In this document: one piece after another, positions 52,751-62,008 of the stretch | Layout of the letters: each line of letters starts with the position of its first letter | How positions within the stretch are numbered: position 1 is the first letter of the stretch | Assembly (NCBI RefSeq): GCF_034350045.1 | Contig: NZ_CP133781.1 | Coordinates: forward strand, 3,582,501-3,646,500 | Length of the DNA: 64,000 nt | Reading direction: 5' to 3' | Source of the DNA: Pseudomonas sp. CCI4.2 | Lineage (GTDB): Bacteria; Pseudomonadota; Gammaproteobacteria; Pseudomonadales; Pseudomonadaceae | Program-made: the position numbers and the translations under genes | Notes under the pieces: generated by a model | Database searches by the model: none | Told to the model about the DNA's origin: nothing | What the model saw: the letters and a program-made list of their open reading frames with translations, nothing else

Positions 52751-54130
52751 TCAGAACACATTGAACGGCACAGTGCTAACGACTCTTAGCTCGTCAACGT
52801 TTCCATCAATCTGGCCGACACTGGCGCGGTGAAGGGTATAGGTCGCCCTGAGAGAAGTTTTCCTCAGCGCGCCGCTTTGCACGACATAAGAGACCCCTAG
52901 ACCATATTCGTTATGACTGGCGTCTTGCAGGTTGCGCACGTTATACGCCGTGCCTTGATAGTGGCTGCCGTCGATGCCCCAGCCTCGTGCGGTGTAGGTG
53001 TTGAGCTTCAGACCCGGAACACCGTAGCCCGCCATATCGACGTTGTAGCCCACGCGAAAGGATTTCTCATTGGGGCCGTTGAAGTCTGAATACAGGGCGT
53101 TGGCCAAGTAGTTGGCGCCCGACTCATTAAGGTAATCAAAGTATTCATTGCCGTTTACCTGTTGCCAGGCGATTGCCACCGCATGGATGTTGTAAGTGGC
53201 GGTGAGCGCCAGGCTGTAGGCCTGGTTATCTATTTCACCCAGTTTCCGACTGCCAGTGTCCTGAGTGTTGTAGTAGTTAAAGGCTGTATTAAAGGCAAGT
53301 TCGTTTGGGTTACCCCAATCGATGACGGAACCCAGGTAGTACTGGGTCCAGAAATCTTTTACTGAGGACACATAGGCCGAGGTTTTTACGCCTTTCATTG
53401 GCTGAAAGTCGACGCCGCCAAGGCTTACATTATCGGACTCGAACGCCTTGGACGCATACTTCGCTTGAAAGTGCGTCTCGCTTTGTTCGGTACGAGGGGA
53501 CACACGGTCAAACGCTCCCGCTTTGAAACTGAGGGTGCTGAGTTCTTCACTGACAAGTCCGACACCCTCGAAACTTGAGGGCAGGGCGCGGTTGTTATAC
53601 ACCGCCAGCACTGGGGTATTGAATGCCTGGCGTCCAGCGGTGATCGTGGTATCCGAGATCCTGGCTTTAAGATTTGCCAAACCCAACTTGCTCCATTGCG
53701 CCTCTACGTTGCCTCGGCTGTCAGTCAGCGTCCGGTTGTTGGGACCGGCAACGGCGGCCTTACCTTGCTCTAGGGCGACGGTGTCATAGGCGGCGATTTC
53801 GATACCCAAACCGAGGGCACCTTTAGTAAAGCCCGACGTGTAGTCAATGACGGTTGCCTGCACCCAGTTGGTTCGGTTTGAAGTCGCAACTTTACGTCCA
53901 TCGTCTTTGTAGTAACTCCACAGCGGGCCACTCGTTGCACGTTCGCTAGAATACCAATTACGGGTAAAGCCGCTCAGGCTTTGTCCCTCGATAAATCCCC
54001 CGGCGTTAGACTGGGTGCTGGTGATTTTAGGTTTCACAGGCAGCAACGTGAATGTGCTGTCGTCAGCCCGGACTGCGTAGGGTAAACCGATACTGGCCAA
54101 CGCCAATGCCGTGGTTAATATTAATTTCAT
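52751..54130 (-). CDS. OprD-family outer-membrane porin
   Basis: A 459-residue 18-strand barrel for small carboxylate-bearing substrates such as amino acids and peptides. The signal peptide is KLILTTALALASIGLPYAVRA, then FIEGQSLSGFTRNWYSSERA, LGLGIEIAAYDTVALEQG and many alternating strands; the C-terminus ends in aromatic VPFNVF. GGAG precedes the ATG. Last gene of the minus-strand catabolic run, 107 bases after the deacylase stop. It probably admits the N-acyl-D-amino acid into the periplasm. Confidence 0.92.
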   Translation of the reverse strand: MKLILTTALALASIGLPYAVRADDSTFTLLPVKPKITSTQSNAGGFIEGQSLSGFTRNWYSSERATSGPLWSYYKDDGRKVATSNRTNWVQATVIDYTSGFTKGALGLGIEIAAYDTVALEQGKAAVAGPNNRTLTDSRGNVEAQWSKLGLANLKARISDTTITAGRQAFNTPVLAVYNNRALPSSFEGVGLVSEELSTLSFKAGAFDRVSPRTEQSETHFQAKYASKAFESDNVSLGGVDFQPMKGVKTSAYVSSVKDFWTQYYLGSVIDWGNPNELAFNTAFNYYNTQDTGSRKLGEIDNQAYSLALTATYNIHAVAIAWQQVNGNEYFDYLNESGANYLANALYSDFNGPNEKSFRVGYNVDMAGYGVPGLKLNTYTARGWGIDGSHYQGTAYNVRNLQDASHNEYGLGVSYVVQSGALRKTSLRATYTLHRASVGQIDGNVDELRVVSTVPFNVF

Positions 54131-54237
54131 AGAAAGCTCCAGCTTCGTTTTCGAACGAACGAATGCCTCAAGTTCCGGTTCGGGACCTTGATAGTTGTTA
54201 AAAGGATGTTGCTAAAGTAAGGGGGTAAACCGGTCCT

Positions 54238-55692
54238 TTATCCGTTCATTGCGCGGGTTATGACTTGGCCGGCTCGGGTGCCCAAATGCGTGCCGTGAAG
54301 CCAACTAACTTCACCGTTCACAATGACCACTTCTATGCCTTTGGCGGGGGCGGTCGAGTTCTCGTAGTCGGCCGCGTCGCGTACCGTCAACGGATCGAAA
54401 ATCACGATGTCGGCGTAGTTGCCGATCACCAGCGTCCCTCGTTGGGGGAGGTTGAAGTTGCGCGCCGTCAGCCCGGTCATCTTCCATACGGCGGTCTCCA
54501 GGGGAAACAGCTTCAGGTCTCGGCTGTAATGGCCTAGGACTCTAGGGAACGTGCCCCAAAGGCGGGGATGAGGCTTTTCACCCGAGGGGATACCGTCAGA
54601 GCCAATCATGGTTTCGTCGAACGCCAAGATGTTTTGCACGTCGGCTTCGTCCATACCGAAATAAATCGCACTGGCCGGTTGTAAACGTCTTGCGGCGTCT
54701 ACCTTGTCGATGGCCCATTCGGCCGCGATGTCATCCAGGTCGCGTCCGGCTTGTTCGGGATGGGGCTCGCTGGATGAAATCAATATGCGGCCTTGTAAGC
54801 GATTGGGATCGGTATGCAGCATGGTTGAGCTGGCGTTATAGGGGTAACAGTCCAGCGAAATACATTGGCATTTCATGGCTTTTTGAATGATCGGCAAGGT
54901 GATGGCCGACTTGCCGAAGTTCTGTGGGCGCATGAGTTTGTGGTGCGATATGACCACCGGACTGTTCAGCTCTCTACCGATAAAGAAAGTTTCTTCAAGC
55001 GAGGTCAAGGTGTTGTCCGCCTCGTCACGCATGTGGGTGACGTACAAGGCGCCGCTGCCTTTGAGTGGCTGACAGACATCAATGATTTCTTGAGTCGGGG
55101 CGTGGGCGGCGGGTGGGTAATAGGTGCCGGTGGAAATACCGATAGCACCGGCGGCCAGTGCCTCGTCGAGCAACCGCGACATGGCGATAATTTCAGCAGG
55201 GTCTGCTGCTCGCTCTAATGAACTCATGGTCATTACGCGCAGTGTCGAATGGCCCACCATCGCCGCGACATTGACCGCCGACGGCGACTGGCGCAACGCA
55301 TCCAAATAGTCTTTGAAGGTGGAGAAACGCGGGTTCTGCGTGTCCTCCAGCAGATTAAGCGGGGAGGGTAGGTCGCTGTCGGGGCGTAATGGCGCAATGC
55401 TGATGCCGCAGTTTCCCGTGACTACCGTGGTGACACCCTGTGAAATCTTGAAGGTCATGTCCGGTTTGGACAGCACAGCTTGGTCGTCGTGGGTGTGGGA
55501 GTCGATGAATCCCGGCGCCACGACCTTGCCGTGGGCGTTGATACGTTGAGCGGCATCGCAAGCGGATAAATCGCCAATCGCACCGATTTTCCCTTCGCGG
55601 ATGCCCACATCGGCCATGAAACGCGGGGCCTTACTGCCGTCTATGACCGTGCCCCCTTCAATGATGATGTCGAACGCCAAGTGGTTATGCAT
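54238..55692 (-). CDS. N-acyl-D-amino-acid deacylase (D-aminoacylase)
   Basis: A 484-residue zinc amidohydrolase removing acyl groups from N-acyl-D-amino acids. The entry motif PGFIDSHTHDDQAVL carries the first histidines, GVTTVVTGNCGIS has the conserved Cys ligand, VTHMRDEA, SHHK (His) and, later, FDETMIGSDGIP (Asp) complete the metal site; HPRLWGTFPRVLG is a family signature. AAGGACC precedes the ATG. It overlaps the end of the preceding MFS gene by 8 bases. The free D-amino acid is the substrate of the D-amino-acid dehydrogenase in this cluster. Confidence 0.92.
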   Translation of the reverse strand: MHNHLAFDIIIEGGTVIDGSKAPRFMADVGIREGKIGAIGDLSACDAAQRINAHGKVVAPGFIDSHTHDDQAVLSKPDMTFKISQGVTTVVTGNCGISIAPLRPDSDLPSPLNLLEDTQNPRFSTFKDYLDALRQSPSAVNVAAMVGHSTLRVMTMSSLERAADPAEIIAMSRLLDEALAAGAIGISTGTYYPPAAHAPTQEIIDVCQPLKGSGALYVTHMRDEADNTLTSLEETFFIGRELNSPVVISHHKLMRPQNFGKSAITLPIIQKAMKCQCISLDCYPYNASSTMLHTDPNRLQGRILISSSEPHPEQAGRDLDDIAAEWAIDKVDAARRLQPASAIYFGMDEADVQNILAFDETMIGSDGIPSGEKPHPRLWGTFPRVLGHYSRDLKLFPLETAVWKMTGLTARNFNLPQRGTLVIGNYADIVIFDPLTVRDAADYENSTAPAKGIEVVIVNGEVSWLHGTHLGTRAGQVITRAMNG

Positions 55693-56920
55693 GTGCTGGT
55701 CCTTGTTGTTGGAGGGGTGGAACAGGGTTTCGCCAGGTTAATGACAGGAGGAATGCCGCCAGTGCAGCGCCGACGAGAAACCAGAACGCTGAAAGGTAAG
55801 AGCCGCCGAACGCGACAATCAAAGAGCCCATGACGACGGGTGCCACAGCCCCGGCTATTTGTCCGCCGAAGTTCATCAGTCCCGTTGCACTGCCGATCAG
55901 ATTTGACCGAAAGCGTTTGAGCGGAACTGAAAAAACCGTGGCGTAAATGAAATTGAAGGACAACAGACACAAGGTCCAATACACCACCAGCAAGGTGATT
56001 GAGGTGGTGGTAATCATCAATGACAGGAACGCGGCGCAGCCTAGGGAACCGCCCATCAAGAAATGCTTTTCGCGGTCCTGACCGACCTTGTCCAACAGCC
56101 AGCCCACCCCGTTAGTGCCCAGAAACGCGATGAGGTAGGGAATCGCCGAGGCCAAACCGATGTGCAGCAGATCAACCTGATAGTGCTTCATCAGGTAGGA
56201 CGGCATCCAAGAGATCATCCCGATGTACAAGATGCTGGAGCAGAACCAAATAGCCGTGAGTTTCAGGGCTGCGGGGTCTCGAATCAGCGCGCCTAACTGA
56301 TTACTCTCACGCGGCTCTGTGCGAACTCTTTGTTGGGCTATACCGCTTCTAAGCGCATACCAAAGGACCGCTGAAACCAACAGTCCAACCACCGCCAGAA
56401 TGTGAAAAGCGCCGCGCCAGCCGAGATACACCACAGTCAACGCCACCAAGCCTGAACCGACAGCGTTGCCCAGGAAAACCGTGGAAATCAGGAACGCCTT
56501 GGCTCGGGCGCGCTCTTGCTTGGGGAACACTTCGGCCACTGTCACCGAGCTTGCGGGCGAGAAACAGCCTTCGCCCACGCCAAACAGAAAACGGATGACC
56601 AACAGGGAGGTGAACGACCACGCGACGCTGGTCAGTGCCGTGAAAATAGACCAGGCGACGACACACGCCACCACCACAACTCGCGACCCATAGCGGTCGG
56701 ACATCAAACCACCCAACAGCTGCATGATTGCGTAGCTGACATAAAAGGCGCTCAACACCATCCCTGCCTGCTGTGCATCGAGAGCGAACTCCTTGCCGAT
56801 GGGGATGATCGCCGTACTCATCACGATCCGGTCCGCATAACCCACTGCCCACGCCAGAAACAGTGCGGATAGACAGATTGTCTTCTGGGCTCTACTTCGT
56901 GTTTGCGCGACGCTTGTCAT
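55685..56920 (-). CDS. MFS transporter, anion:cation symporter type
   Basis: A 411-residue inner-membrane transporter with twelve helices. The motif AVGYADRIVMSTAIIPIGKEF at the N-terminus, GLMSDRYGSRVVV in loop 2-3 and GVGEGCFSPASS in helix 5 are characteristic of the group that imports organic acid and hexuronate-type anions. ATG 56920 has AGAGAG upstream. It stands between the RidA and deacylase genes in one operon and is the intact importer of the island, whereas the plus-strand MFS is broken. Confidence 0.9.
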   Translation of the reverse strand: MTSVAQTRSRAQKTICLSALFLAWAVGYADRIVMSTAIIPIGKEFALDAQQAGMVLSAFYVSYAIMQLLGGLMSDRYGSRVVVVACVVAWSIFTALTSVAWSFTSLLVIRFLFGVGEGCFSPASSVTVAEVFPKQERARAKAFLISTVFLGNAVGSGLVALTVVYLGWRGAFHILAVVGLLVSAVLWYALRSGIAQQRVRTEPRESNQLGALIRDPAALKLTAIWFCSSILYIGMISWMPSYLMKHYQVDLLHIGLASAIPYLIAFLGTNGVGWLLDKVGQDREKHFLMGGSLGCAAFLSLMITTTSITLLVVYWTLCLLSFNFIYATVFSVPLKRFRSNLIGSATGLMNFGGQIAGAVAPVVMGSLIVAFGGSYLSAFWFLVGAALAAFLLSLTWRNPVPPLQQQGPAHA

Positions 56921-56996
56921 TGACGGTTCTCTCTTTTTAAACGTTATTGTTGAGAGGCAGTAATCTAAAAAACGATGGGCAGAGCCCATTACAGAC

Positions 56997-57347
56997 TCAA
57001 GGTCTAACGGCGATCACGGTAATTTCGACGAGCACCGTCGGACGTGCCAACTCGGCCTGCAATGCCGTGCGCGCGGGTGCTTTTCCAGGCGAAAGCCAAG
57101 CTGACCACACGCGGTTCATGGCGTCGAAATCACGTTCTATGTTTTTGAGGTAGAGAGTGGCGCTCAGTATCGAGTCTTTATGTGCGCCGGTTTCGAGTAG
57201 CAATGCGTCGATTTTTTCCAGCACTTGTCGGGTTTGGGATTCGATGTCGGTTGCGTCCCCCGGCACTTGGCCTGAGAGGAAAATCAGCGAGTCAAACAGG
57301 ACGGCTGCGCTCAGTCGTTCATTGGTGTGCAAGCGCTCGATAGTCAT
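56997..57347 (-). CDS. RidA-family enamine/imine deaminase
   Basis: A 116-residue trimeric protein hydrolysing reactive enamines and imines to ketones. The motif ARTALQAELARP carries the conserved substrate-binding arginine, with FLSGQVPGDA and a VEITVIAV end. RidA relatives remove the imino acids formed by flavin amine oxidases, so its place next to the D-amino-acid dehydrogenase is functionally coherent. AAGGAA precedes the ATG; 27 bases separate it from the dehydrogenase stop. Confidence 0.92.
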   Translation of the reverse strand: MTIERLHTNERLSAAVLFDSLIFLSGQVPGDATDIESQTRQVLEKIDALLLETGAHKDSILSATLYLKNIERDFDAMNRVWSAWLSPGKAPARTALQAELARPTVLVEITVIAVRP

Positions 57348-57374
57348 AAGTGTTCCTTAAAAAATAGCGTCAGT

Positions 57375-58616
57375 TCAGGCTGCTCGAGGAGCGAACCCCT
57401 GTAGGTTTATCGTCGGAATTCGGCCGGCGATCTCTTGGGACAGCAGGTCGGCGCTGGCGCACGCCAAGGTAAACCCCAGCGCGCCGTGCCCGCCGTTAAT
57501 CCATAAGTTTTGGTAAGGCGTCGCGCCAATGATTGGAACGCCGGTGGGAGTTGCCGGCCTCATGCCTGCCCACTCGACGGCGTTTTGATAATCGCCACCG
57601 TTGGGGAACAGCGCTTGCGCGGCTTCACGCATTGAAGTGATGCGACGCTGGTCGATTGACGTATCAAAGCCCACGATGTCGACCATGGCGGCTATTCGCA
57701 GTTGCTCGCCCAGGCGTGCATACACCACCTTGCGGTCGTAGTCGGTGATGCTGATGTCTGGGGGGAGATGACCGGCTTCAATCGGCACGGTCAGGCTGTA
57801 GCCCTTCAGCGGGTAGATCGGCAGGTGCAGGCCGGGAAGTGTCAATGACACGCTCCGGTAGCCTGCGCAAAGCACCAGATGATCGACCGCATAAACGTCG
57901 CCGCCCAGCTCCACGGACTGCACGACGCCATTGGACTGGTTAATTCGGGTGACCGGGCGGCCGAGCATGAAATTGCAGCGTCCGGATGCACGTAGCCTGG
58001 AAGCCAAAGAAAGACAAAAACGGTGGCAATCGCCGACTTCTTCGTCCGGGGTGAAGATGGCGCCCACAAACGAGGACCCCGCCAACGTTGGCTCGACAGT
58101 CACCAGTTCTGTGGCGCCGAGGACCTGTTGCGTTTTCGGGTCGCAAAGGTAACTCCGACTTCGATTGAAGCTTGAGGCGGAGCGGAAGGTGACCAGTTTG
58201 CCGTTACGCCGCCAGCCGAAATCGTCCAACCTGTCGCTTTCGCGCCACTTTTCGAGGGTGTCGCGGCTGTGCATTGCCAAGCGTAAAAGCTTTTCAGCAT
58301 TGCGCCGGTTAACCGAACCCCGGCAAGCCCAGAGGAAGGCGCTAATCCAACGCCATTGGCGAATATCCAATGTTGGCCGGAGCTTAAGCGGGGAGTCGCC
58401 CCGTAACATCCATGCCAACGCTTGAACCGGAACACCGGCATCGGCAAGCGGCGACACGTAGCGGTAGGACAATTGTCCGCCGTTGGCAAAACTGGCCTGA
58501 CTGGCCAGCTCCGCATGGGCATCAATCAGGTCTACCTCAAATCCTTCGCGCACAAGGGCGTAGGCTGTTGTCAGACCGATTACTCCAGCGCCGATGATGC
58601 TTACACGTCGAGCCAT
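57375..58616 (-). CDS. D-amino-acid dehydrogenase, DadA-like
   Basis: A 413-residue membrane-associated flavoenzyme converting D-amino acids to 2-keto acids through an imine. The FAD motif is VSIIGAGVIGLTTAYALVREGFEVDLID (residues 4-31); ANGGQLSYRYVSPLADAGV is the DadA hallmark following it, and WAGMRPATPTGVPIIGAT with the glycine-rich ending NGGHGALGFTLA is also typical. It is first of the operon with RidA, MFS, deacylase and OprD. Natural homologue naming dadA is reserved because the housekeeping dadA-dadX pair would be elsewhere. Confidence 0.9.
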   Translation of the reverse strand: MARRVSIIGAGVIGLTTAYALVREGFEVDLIDAHAELASQASFANGGQLSYRYVSPLADAGVPVQALAWMLRGDSPLKLRPTLDIRQWRWISAFLWACRGSVNRRNAEKLLRLAMHSRDTLEKWRESDRLDDFGWRRNGKLVTFRSASSFNRSRSYLCDPKTQQVLGATELVTVEPTLAGSSFVGAIFTPDEEVGDCHRFCLSLASRLRASGRCNFMLGRPVTRINQSNGVVQSVELGGDVYAVDHLVLCAGYRSVSLTLPGLHLPIYPLKGYSLTVPIEAGHLPPDISITDYDRKVVYARLGEQLRIAAMVDIVGFDTSIDQRRITSMREAAQALFPNGGDYQNAVEWAGMRPATPTGVPIIGATPYQNLWINGGHGALGFTLACASADLLSQEIAGRIPTINLQGFAPRAA

Positions 58617-58724
58617 TTTTTAACGATCCTGATGTGTTGAAACTGTCGTTAAAGTAATGGGGATGACAGCGCAGCGATAATGAATAAAGATCGGTCGGGT
58701 ATAGACAAAGGTTATGGGCTGGTT

Positions 58725-59633
58725 ATGCGACTTAGACACATTGAAATTTTCCAAGCCATTCGCCAGGCCGGCTCCATCAGTGGCGCTGCACAGCTGTTGC
58801 ATGTCAGCCAGCCTTCGGTCACCAAAGTGCTTCAGCACGCCGAAGCACAGTTGGGGTTTGCGCTGTTCCAGCGGATCAAAGGCAAACTGGTCATCACCCC
58901 CGAAGCCTTGGCGCTGGAGCGTGAGGTAAGCAAGGTCACGGTCAGTCTTGACGGCGTGAGGCGATTGGCCGAGAGCTTGCGTCGCGAGCCTGGGCAGACA
59001 TTGCGCATCGGTGCGACACCGACCTTGGCCTCTTCACTGCTGCCCGCACTGATAGGGGAGTGGTGTCGTCGTTTTCCTGATACGTCGTGTGAACTGGCCA
59101 GCCTGCACAGCCATGAGCTGGTGCAAAATTTATTCATGCGCGAGATCGATGTTGCGCTGACATTCCAGCACCCGGAACATCCAGGGCTCGAAGTTCGCCC
59201 CGTGGCCCAGAGCTTTTTGGTGGTTTTAGCCCCAAAGGACTACTGGCCATCGCCTGAAATCGACCGTCCATTGATGATTGACGCGCTGGCCGATGCCCCC
59301 CTGATCGGGCTGTCGCACACAGACCCGTTGTTCGCCCAGTTGGACCTGTACCTCGCCGGCATCAACCCACCCCCGCGCACCGCCATCAGGGTTCAGACCT
59401 ACTCCCTGGCGCGTGCGTTGGTAGAGTCTGGCGCGGGATTGGCAATCGTCGACCCATTTACCGCGTTGGAAGGCTCTCCAGAGCGTAAAACCATTCGCAA
59501 GCTGGTACCGCCCTTGCCAGTAACCTTGTACATGATGACCAGGGCCAATGAGCCAAATCCCCATATCCTCGAGAGTTTGAACACCCTGTTGAAACAACAG
59601 GTGCTCCAACTATTGGCGACGATAAAACAATGA
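58725..59633 (+). CDS. LysR-family regulator of the D-amino-acid operon
   Basis: A 302-residue regulator: MRLRHIEIFQAIRQAGSISGAAQLLHVSQPSVTKVLQHAEAQLG is the helix-turn-helix, and the effector domain opens GQTLRIGATPTLASSLLP. It is divergent from the dehydrogenase gene (109 bases between starts), so it likely activates that operon in response to its substrate. ATG 58725 fits the family; ATG 58680 would add 15 residues. Confidence 0.87.
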   Translation: MRLRHIEIFQAIRQAGSISGAAQLLHVSQPSVTKVLQHAEAQLGFALFQRIKGKLVITPEALALEREVSKVTVSLDGVRRLAESLRREPGQTLRIGATPTLASSLLPALIGEWCRRFPDTSCELASLHSHELVQNLFMREIDVALTFQHPEHPGLEVRPVAQSFLVVLAPKDYWPSPEIDRPLMIDALADAPLIGLSHTDPLFAQLDLYLAGINPPPRTAIRVQTYSLARALVESGAGLAIVDPFTALEGSPERKTIRKLVPPLPVTLYMMTRANEPNPHILESLNTLLKQQVLQLLATIKQ

Positions 59634-59669
59634 GCCCACGATAAATGCCGTTAGTGCTAGAGAGACAGA

Positions 59670-59831
59670 TCAGCTCTCAGCGGCAATGATTGGCTCAAGA
59701 CTGGATTCAGCCGCCAATTTCAATCGGTCAGCTTTACTGACGTAGGTAGACCGATTTGACGGTGCCAATTTGGAACTGGCCTTTTTAGCTTTGGCCTTGA
59801 ATAACTGCTGTAGTTTTTTTTGACGATTCAT
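59670..59831 (-). CDS. DUF2986-like small basic protein
   Basis: A 53-residue Lys-rich peptide, MNRQKKLQQLFKAKAKKASSKLAP then STYVSKADRLKLAAESS. The MNRQKK-QLLKAKAKK start and the -YISKADR-KL-AE motif are those of DUF2986, a short conserved family of unknown role, perhaps ribosome-associated by composition. The longer upstream reading is not convincing. No strong Shine-Dalgarno sequence is visible. Confidence 0.7.
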   Translation of the reverse strand: MNRQKKLQQLFKAKAKKASSKLAPSNRSTYVSKADRLKLAAESSLEPIIAAES

Positions 59832-59933
59832 AGTGTTCTGCTCAGCGTGTAAGTGCTTGAAGGGTATCAGCTTAACTATTGCCCCGATGCTTGTCAGGCT
59901 CCGACGCGCGCTCGGATAGCCGCTCGGCACCGT

Positions 59934-60632
59934 TCAACAAGCCAGCAGTTCGGTTATCCACCGGGCCTGTTGGGCGACGTCCTGCACCTTGTCTTCGGAC
60001 AAAGCCTGCCGCGCCTTGGCAAAGTGGATCAAGGTCTTCTGCTTCTGACGCAGTATGCGCTGCCACTTGAGCAAAAACGCCGGGCTACGCGTCTGCATCT
60101 GCAGCGGGCCGAAGTACAACTCCTCGGCGGTATACATCACCGGACCGGCGCGTTCAGCCACGATAATTTCATAGTCGAAGCGGTTTTCCCGCAGCACTTC
60201 CTCGCAGAGAATTTGGTAGCCATTGTCCATCAGCCATTGGCGCAAAGGCTGCTCACCGCCGTTGGGCTGCAGAATCAGCCGCTCTTGGCCGCTCAAGCGC
60301 GCCTTGCCGCTGTCAAGAATGTCGCGAATCGTCTCGCCGCCCATGCCGCACATACTGATCGCCGTGATCCCGTCTTCCGGCTCAATCGCCTCCAGGCCAC
60401 TGGCCAACCGCACGGTGATCCGCTGCTCCAGATCACTCTCGCGCACCGTGCGTTCGGCCGAGCGGAACGGCGTCAACGCCACCTCACCGGCCACCGCCGT
60501 CGAGATCGCGCCACGGCGCATTAACGCCACCGGCAAATAGCCGTGATCCGAGCCAATATCCGCCAGCCGTGCACCCGCTGGCACATTCGCCGCCACACGC
60601 TCCAGGCGCATGGACAAAGTGTGTTCGTTCAA
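59934..60632 (-). CDS. trmK: tRNA (adenine22-N1)-methyltransferase
   Basis: A 232-residue SAM enzyme that methylates A22 of tRNA. The SAM site is ADIGSDHGYLPVAL, followed by CGMGGETIRDIL and the catalytic-region LILQPNGGEQPLRQWL. The C-terminal part is a helical coiled-coil (about 185-232). The TTG start at 60632 overlaps the preceding stop as TTGA and has AAGGA 8 bases upstream; ATG 60611 is an alternative. Coupling to the racemase-like gene is unusual. Confidence 0.85.
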   Translation of the reverse strand: MNEHTLSMRLERVAANVPAGARLADIGSDHGYLPVALMRRGAISTAVAGEVALTPFRSAERTVRESDLEQRITVRLASGLEAIEPEDGITAISMCGMGGETIRDILDSGKARLSGQERLILQPNGGEQPLRQWLMDNGYQILCEEVLRENRFDYEIIVAERAGPVMYTAEELYFGPLQMQTRSPAFLLKWQRILRQKQKTLIHFAKARQALSEDKVQDVAQQARWITELLAC

Positions 60633-61288
60633 CTGCGGTCCTTTTTTTCGACTTCCAGTGCGGCCCTCAAACCTGCCGTTGCGCTGGTGAGTGGGGGTGG
60701 GCCAGCGGTCACAAGCGAAGCGGCCCCACTCATTGATGCTTGTGCCAGTGCAACTACTGACGCGCCGTCGATATAGGCAGCGTCTGCCGCTTTCGCAATG
60801 GCCGCTAAGTATCCCCCAAGGTCGCCAGACTTGAACAATGCCCAAGCGCCGGAAACAAGCTGCACCTCGACCAATGCGTTTGATCCCTGCGCAGCATGAA
60901 GGAACAGACGAGAGGTGGGGTCGAGTGTGGTTTCGACCGCGCACAAGACTACGATTTTGCCACCCGCAGAACCGGCATGAACGGCAGCCGAGGCCAGCGC
61001 TTCATCGACTCTCAAAATCGGCGACTGAGCATTTACAATGCCTTCGATAGCGGGGCCCAAGGTCGAACAGGTAAGCACAACGGCGTCAGCGTGCTGAGCG
61101 AGTGAAAACAGCACTAGTTGCGTTGCATTCGATAGGTCAGCCGTCAGTCCACCGGCACGCTCGGCCGCAGCCAAGAGGTCCGCTCGAACTTCATGCCGCA
61201 AAACATCGGGCCCGATACCCAGCTCCTTTGCGGCCAAGTCAAAGACCGCTATGTTGCTCTCAGCCGTGTGTAGGCAGGTGATACGCAT
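60629..61288 (-). CDS. Asp/Glu racemase-superfamily protein
   Basis: A 219-residue protein of the aspartate/glutamate/hydantoin racemase fold. The first catalytic region has cysteine in VVLTCSTLGP, but where a second cysteine is expected (usually in a -LGC- motif) the sequence reads VVALAQASMSGA, so classical two-cysteine racemisation is unlikely; a decarboxylase or isomerase with one cysteine is possible. The stop overlaps the trmK start (TTGA). ATG 61288 is preferred to GTG 61291. Confidence 0.75.
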   Translation of the reverse strand: MRITCLHTAESNIAVFDLAAKELGIGPDVLRHEVRADLLAAAERAGGLTADLSNATQLVLFSLAQHADAVVLTCSTLGPAIEGIVNAQSPILRVDEALASAAVHAGSAGGKIVVLCAVETTLDPTSRLFLHAAQGSNALVEVQLVSGAWALFKSGDLGGYLAAIAKAADAAYIDGASVVALAQASMSGAASLVTAGPPPLTSATAGLRAALEVEKKDRS

Positions 61289-61465
61289 CACTCAATCTCT
61301 TTCTCTCAGGTTTTATGAATGCTGTTGTCAGGTCGCATTTCACCCTAACAGTTTCCTGGACCCCACAGGGTATCGGAGACCATTCAACCCGCCGGCTTGG
61401 ATTACACTGCGGATGGAGTTCACGGCGATATTTTTGAAACGCCCTAAGCCACCGACAGGTACAGC

Positions 61466-61759
61466 GTGAGTAAAACTAACCTCCTTTCCCCAATCATCGT
61501 GTGTGCAATGCTCTTGGCAGGTGCAAGCACTGCGAGCGCCGGTGCTGTCTATAAATGCACGAATCCAGACGGCAAAAGCATTTTTCAGCAGACACCGTGT
61601 AGCGTTGACTCGCTCAATGCATCAACGTCATATACGTCTCAACGGCAAGAAGCCGTCCTCCAAGCCGCAGCGGCTGACTACGCTAAGCGGATTAAAGAGG
61701 TGGAAGTATTGATGGAGAATGACGAGAAATTGAATGAGGTGTTGGAGCGGAAACGGTAG
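61466..61759 (+). CDS. DUF4124 exported protein
   Basis: A 97-residue periplasmic protein with a signal peptide (SPIIVCAMLLAGASTASAG) and a DUF4124 core, AVYKCTNPDGKSIFQQTPC, with the two cysteines that probably form a disulfide. The C-terminal half is a charged helix. A GTG start with AGG upstream is used. The function of the family is unknown. It is monocistronic. Confidence 0.82.
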   Translation: MSKTNLLSPIIVCAMLLAGASTASAGAVYKCTNPDGKSIFQQTPCSVDSLNASTSYTSQRQEAVLQAAAADYAKRIKEVEVLMENDEKLNEVLERKR

Positions 61760-62008
61760 AGAGGTTTGTGGTAGGCGGGTATTAGGGGGTGGTGGGCTTT
61801 TGGGCGATTGTGGGTTGGTGGTGGTTGAAATCGACCCGAAGATGACGGTGGTGACGGGCAGAGATCGGCCAGGAGCGGTCATTTCGCATCGCTCTGATAT
61901 GCTTCATCTCCGGTCAATAAATCCGCTGTATCCTTTAGCCTGCCACTGTGCGGGCTGAGTCCGTAGGAGAGGGACGCTTTTGCTCCTCAAGGGCAAGCCG
62001 GAGAATGG

